64,000 bases of DNA from Vitis vinifera (Eukaryota > Streptophyta > Magnoliopsida > Vitales > Vitaceae): assembly GCF_030704535.1 (NCBI RefSeq), contig NC_081822.1, positions 36,460,001-36,524,000 on the forward strand, read 5' to 3'. Below are positions 59,501 to 64,000 of this stretch, one piece after another. The first letter of the stretch is position 1. Every line of letters starts with the position of its first letter. The position numbers and the translations under genes are program-made. The notes under the pieces are model-generated. The model did not search any database. It was not told the origin of the DNA and saw nothing but the letters and a program-made list of their open reading frames with translations.

Positions 59501-62500
59501 TTTAGAAAAATGCTATGTTTCCTATTTAGCATATAAGATGCAATTAGGACTTATTGAAGTACATAATAAAATTTGGATTGTTGGGTAAATGGTACAAACC
59601 TAGGGGATCCAAGTACAAAGATTGAGACCAAAAGAAGAAATAAAGTGATATGATCATTTTCAAGCATATCACATTTTGTAATTAGTTTACATTGTTGGAT
59701 AGGGTTTTAAAAAAATATATATGTTTTTTTAGCATTGTGAATAGCTGAAGAGTTTTAACACTAGAAGCATGATAATATTATTCATAATATTATTTGAATT
59801 AATTAATTACAAGAGTTAAAATAATCCTAAAATTATGAATTTAACTCTTTTCATATTTTTATTATTTCAAGTATTTAAATATAAGGTTTAAAAAAAAAGG
59901 TTTTTTTTAAAGAATATTTTTGTCAAAATGAGACAAAAAAACAAATGGAGGGTTATATTTCAAAAAATGGGTATTGAATCACCCTTTTAATCAAATATCC
60001 CTTATCATTTTATGTTTGGTTTTACTACGATAATACTAAAAAAAAAAAATCAAATATAATCAAAATTAGTTAAAAATTCATCTATTTTTAAATTATTTAG
60101 TCTTTACAAAAAAAAAGCGTTAATTAAATAAAATAAGTTTAAAATAATATATAAAAATAGTTTCTTTCTTTTAAATTTATTTAATATTTTTCTTTATTTT
60201 ATTTCCTTTGACCTTTCCTCTCTATTTCAATTATTTCATATTTTTCCTCAAATTTATTTTCAAGAATCAAACAAAGCCTTAAAATTTCCTTTTTAGATTA
60301 AAATGAAAGATAATTCATAACTAAAATAAAAATAATTCATATGATATTAATTCCTTTTAAAAATTATATTTTGTTTTTTCTTGGGCTATAACTAAAATAA
60401 AAGATAATTGGATAATTAAATCAGGTTGTAGACTCCAATTTGATTGGCTTTTGCTCAATATATTTGGATAGTTTTATTGAAGAAAAAAAAACTTCATTTG
60501 GTAATTAGTTTTTAATAATTTGCCCTAGAATGGATTTTGAGAATAAATTTAAATTGTTTTGATATTTTTTTTTTGAGAGTATTTTGACAAACAAGTGATG
60601 AATAGACAAAATAACTATTGTATTGCACGTTATTACACACTATAGAATAAGGAGAGATTAATTTCTAAATAAAATTTTCTTCTTAAAAAAATAAAAATGA
60701 AAACCATTTTTAAAAACTATTCCAAAAAATAATTATTTGTGAAAATGCCTCTCTTTTTTTTTTTTTTAATATATATATATATATATTGTTTTTTATTAAT
60801 TTGAATACTTGGTATTTAGTTGGCTCCCCGGGGAAGGAGAGAGGCGGTTAGAGCTTTTAGAAATCTCCTTTAGTCCTTTTTAACAGCTCTTTTTAGGGTT
60901 TCTAATAAATTGCTTCATATACAGATACGCCAACGGCTCTTTTTAGGTTTTGTTTTGTTAATTGATTCAGATAGAGATACAGAAGAAACATGAGGTTTGA
61001 TCTATGGCCATTTTCGAAATTGCTTTTGGAAGCAAGAAAAGTAGTTTCAAAATGCTGTGTTTTAAGCCATAAACATGGTTTCCCGTTTTGGCAATTCGTC
61101 AAGAAGAAGAGGTAATCTCAATGTTGTGCTGCTTTATTTTCTTTTCTTAGCAACCAAACAACGTTATTGCTTTGTGGTGCTGCTTGACATTGTAGATTCA
61201 TACGGGGATTGCTTGGTTTGTTATAATTTAATGGTGAGCTAAAATTTTTGAAGAATAAGAAAACCATTATGATTTGATCAGTCAATCTATTGATATTGAA
61301 AGACTGAACGGTTCTTCAGATGTATCGTTTCTGAGGTTGTTGCTTTTTTAGCTCTTGAAATTTTGTTATTGATGATCTGTAAATTATTGAATTTCGGGTT
61401 TGAACTTTTGCCTCCTTGATCTGAAACTTGCCAGTGTAAACATTTGGAGACATGTTTGCCTAGATTTTGATTTGATGTACTTTTCATGAAAGTTTTTGTA
61501 ATTAATTAGATGGTAATATTTGTAAAGCTTTAAGAACTTGGGATTGTTCTACCTTTTAAGCATTTTTTGTGTGTGCAGGTTATGGGGATATTCATGCAGT
61601 TAACTTGAGGGAAATGATATTTATTATGATTTTTGTCTCTTTTGACATGATTCTTGGGGCATATTTGATTGGTAATATGACAGCTCTGACTGTCAAAGGC
61701 TCCAAGACAGAGAGATTTCGGGATAAAATGACTGATCTTATAAAATATATGAATCAGAACAAGCTCAATAAAGATATTAGGTCACAGATAAAAGATCATC
61801 TGAGTCTACAGTATGAGAATACCTATACTAAAGCTAGTGTTCTTGATGATATTCCCATAGCTCTCCGATCAAAGGTAATTATCTTGCTCCTTAATGATAT
61901 TCCATCTTTCCACATAATTTGCCTGCCTATTCTGAGTCATGCTTTACTTGGTTTGCTTCCTCTTTTCTAGGCCTTTTTAATTTACTCCTTTCTTTTTCCT
62001 ATCAACAAAAAAAAAAAAAAAAAAATAAAAAACCCTCCTGAATCTTGCTTCTAAGCTATTTGAATGATGTTAGAATGGTGAGACCAAGAGAGAGAAGAGA
62101 GAGACAAAGAATAAAATATAAGAACGGAGCATAAACTCCATGTTAAATGCTGATCATTGAACTGGATCATAATATCTATTGTGGGCTACTAAAAGCTTTA
62201 GACACATATCCCTAGTTTCTCTCTTAATCTAACCTACAAACATGATTTGTTTCCTTGTCGCTATATCTTGCTCAAAATTACAAGGCACTTCAATGAGTTT
62301 CATATACATGGAATGCATGATTATTTATTATTGATAGCCTGATTTCCCTTAGAATTTTTCATGTGCATCTCAGTAATAATCCTTATTTCCTATGGCTATA
62401 AGAGAGATCTACAATATTTCATTCCAAAAACAGTATGTGCCTGAAGTTCTATCTTTCTCTTTTGCATTTATAGAGCTACAATGCTCTAATTTTTTTTTAT

Positions 62501-63534
62501 GTTCCCTTCAAGCATAGTTTGGAACCCTTGGGTTCCAAAGAGGGTCAGCTTTTTTTGCTTGGGAAGCTATTTGGAGGAGAATTCTGACTATGGATCAACT
62601 AAAAAGGAGGGGTGGGTTAGCTTTTACTGACCAGGTTCTTTTTGTGTAAAGTGGAAGAAGAATCAACAAATCATTTGCTTATTCATTGTACCAAGGCAGC
62701 CATGATTTGGCACCTTATTTTTGCTCTTTTTGGTGTTTAGTGGGTTATGCCCAATTCTATCAAGGAAATCATCCTTAGTTGGCACGGCTTCTTTGTTGGG
62801 AAGAAAAGAAAAAATGCATGGAATGCAACCCCTTTATGTTTATTTTGGACATTATGGAAGGAGAGAAATAGAAGAGCCTTTGAAGATACCGAACTAGCGG
62901 ATCAAACTATTTTACGGTCTTTTCTATACATGTTTTGGATTGGCTTAAGGTGCAAGTAGATTGTAGATTGTGGTCCATATTCGATTTCATTGATTAGTTG
63001 GGATGTAAGGGGGTGACTTTTTGCTTTCCATTTTCTTTTTGGCCTTGTTGCCTTGTATACATCTTGTATACTTTCAGGTGTAGTTCTTTAGGCTTTCTTA
63101 ATACAATTGCTTACTTATATAAAAAAAAAATGAATTTGAAAATCCATGAGATTAAACTTTCAGCGATTTCTCTTCCTGTTTATTTGGTAGGCAAATTGAA
63201 ATTAATTAATAAAGAGCCTAAAAGGGGAGCAAACCTAGAAGGGGGAGCAAATCTAGCAATTTCTCTTCATTGCGAAATCTTCTAGTTCGTATTTAACTTT
63301 TTTTTGGAAAATGTTTCCTTGCTATTCAGATGTGATGTCATGGTAGATGGTTAGCTTTATAAGATAAACACATTTTATAAGGATTATGTTCCAAAAATTC
63401 TCATTAGCTAATTGGTTTTAATATTGGCACAGATTTCTGAGAATTTATATATCGAGATGGTCCAGAAAGTTCCGCTTTTCAAAGGATGTTGTGATGAGTT
63501 CTTAAAGCAGATAGTATGTCCAATGTCACACTCT

Positions 63535-63575
<41 letters not shown>

Positions 63576-63714
63576 ATATTTGGTGGTTTCTAATGATATG
63601 TAACAAAAAATGCAGGTTATGAAGCTGAATGAAGAATTTTTTCTTCCTGGTGAAGTGATCCTTGAACAAAGCAGTGCTGTGGATCAAGTTTATATTGTAT
63701 CTCATGGACGTCTG
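56599..63714 (+). CDS. SKOR: SKOR/GORK-type outward-rectifying Shaker K+ channel (5' part, six exons)
   Basis: Exons 56599-56762, 58128-58349, 58591-58994, 61579-61874, 63433-63513 and 63616-63714 give 422 codons with all phases consistent; the gene runs on past the window. It is a plasma-membrane channel releasing K+ on depolarisation (xylem loading or stomatal closure). S1 lies around residues 61-78 (WSIFSSFFTPLEFCFFRG), S2 at 90-110, S3 at 131-148 (FLVDFLGCVPWDAIYKASG) and the voltage sensor S4 at 155-175 (RYMIWIRLYRARKV). The pore filter TVGYGD is at 262-267, split by intron 3. S6 (FVSFDMILGAYLIGNMTAL) has the DM-x-x-G pattern of outward rectifiers. Exons 4-6 form the C-linker and start of the cyclic-nucleotide-binding-like domain (VQKVPLFKGC, then FFLPGEVILEQ). 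The ankyrin and KHA domains would lie downstream. Confidence 0.93.
56763..58127 (+). other. Intron 1 of the K+ channel gene
   Basis: 1365 bp (AG|gttcg ... tttgcag|A). The part 57590-58030 resembles AT-rich text at 24600-25260 ('aaacaattatcaaatatg'), probably a dispersed repeat. Confidence 0.75.
58995..61578 (+). other. Intron 3 of the K+ channel gene
   Basis: 2584 bp (G|gtaagt ... gtgcag|GT), AT-rich, with an AT microsatellite near 60770-60786. It interrupts the selectivity-filter codon for the first Gly of GYGD. Confidence 0.8.
62521..63130 (+). mobile_element. 5'-truncated LINE (zf-RVT region) in intron 4
   Basis: Frame-broken text reads WNPWVPKRVSFFAWEAIWR, LTMDQLKRRG, then 62747-62959 LSWHGFFVGKKRKNAW and CLFWTLWKERNRRAFEDTEL. 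This is the zf-RVT domain after the reverse transcriptase of plant L1-type LINEs. The 3' tail is 'ggctttcttaatacaattgc' then an A-run at 63121-63130. Sense orientation relative to the host gene. Confidence 0.75.
63536..63571. repeat. (AT)n microsatellite in intron 5
   Basis: About 17 AT units between exons 5 and 6 of the K+ channel gene. Confidence 0.9.
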
Positions 63715-64000
63715 GTAGTGATGTATTCACTTTCTTGAAGTTCATTCTGTTTATGAAAATAAACTTCCTATCATCCTATGTTTGATTACTCGGATGATTG
63801 GAATGAAATGAGGATCACTTAAATGAATCCTGATTGAACATCTTACAACTGATAATAAGGAAGTGAAACTTCTTCCTTTCCCAATATATATTGTCAAATA
63901 GAAAATTAGACTAAAGGTCCCTAACAAAAATTGTGCACAACCCTCCAATACGCTGAAGTATCTGCAGAGAGCAAAAGCCATTGAAAAAACACTAAAACCA

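Noticed and set aside
1..64000. tRNA, rRNA or snoRNA genes
   Set aside because: Reading for tRNA B-box-like GGTTCRANTCC and for conserved rRNA text gave only primer-binding-site matches of retroelements. A covariance-model scan would be decisive.

Overview
This window is plant nuclear DNA: very AT-rich spacers, intron-containing genes with GT..AG junctions, Helitron, hAT, Mutator-like, Ty1/copia, TRIM and LINE elements, and plant-specific gene families. The mix and style of repeats suggest a eudicot, most likely grapevine (Vitis); the species is an inference from repeat and gene look, not a database match.

Layout. 1-5.3 kb holds decayed Helitron DNA: an RPA-like (Rep_fac-A C-terminal) coding remnant, an unidentified gene fragment and an inserted hAT-type non-autonomous element with an 8-bp target duplication. 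5.4-6.2 kb is a degenerate ~30-bp minisatellite. 6.7-18.3 kb is a tandem array of eight ~1.44-kb units. Each unit joins the last ~114 bp of a Helitron (hairpin plus CTAG) to an intron-containing fragment of a USP39/SAD1-like gene (U4/U6.U5 tri-snRNP-associated ubiquitin-protease-like protein). 19.2-24.3 kb holds a PWP1-like fragment, copia gag and pol remnants, and two TRIM retroelements in inverted orientation.

Intact genes are: a PLS-class E-type PPR protein (25902-27491, +), an F-box/KIB1-4 beta-propeller protein (30684-31991, -), an ER-resident small heat-shock protein with signal peptide and C-terminal KQEL (42713-43273, -) with a consensus heat-shock element next to its TATA box, a two-B-box BBX zinc-finger protein in two exons (48020-50029, +), and the 5' six exons of a SKOR/GORK-type outward-rectifying Shaker K+ channel (56599-63714, +, running out of the window). 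A methionine S-methyltransferase pseudogene with its middle missing lies at about 51.0-53.8 kb (-).

Structural history. A ~3-kb block running from the 3' end of the PPR gene to the 3' end of the sHSP gene occurs twice (27.2-30.2 kb and 39.9-42.8 kb). One copy carries the intact PPR gene and a truncated sHSP tail; the other carries a truncated PPR tail and the intact sHSP gene. About 9.6 kb containing the F-box gene and a deleted copia element with TA..TA LTR ends now lies between them. Just upstream of the sHSP promoter is a 1335-bp Mutator-like element with ~210-bp terminal inverted repeats, a 9-bp target duplication, and an interior that is a serial array of near-perfect palindromes; this is the most unusual single object here. 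The genes do not form a pathway; they are independent loci separated by repeats.
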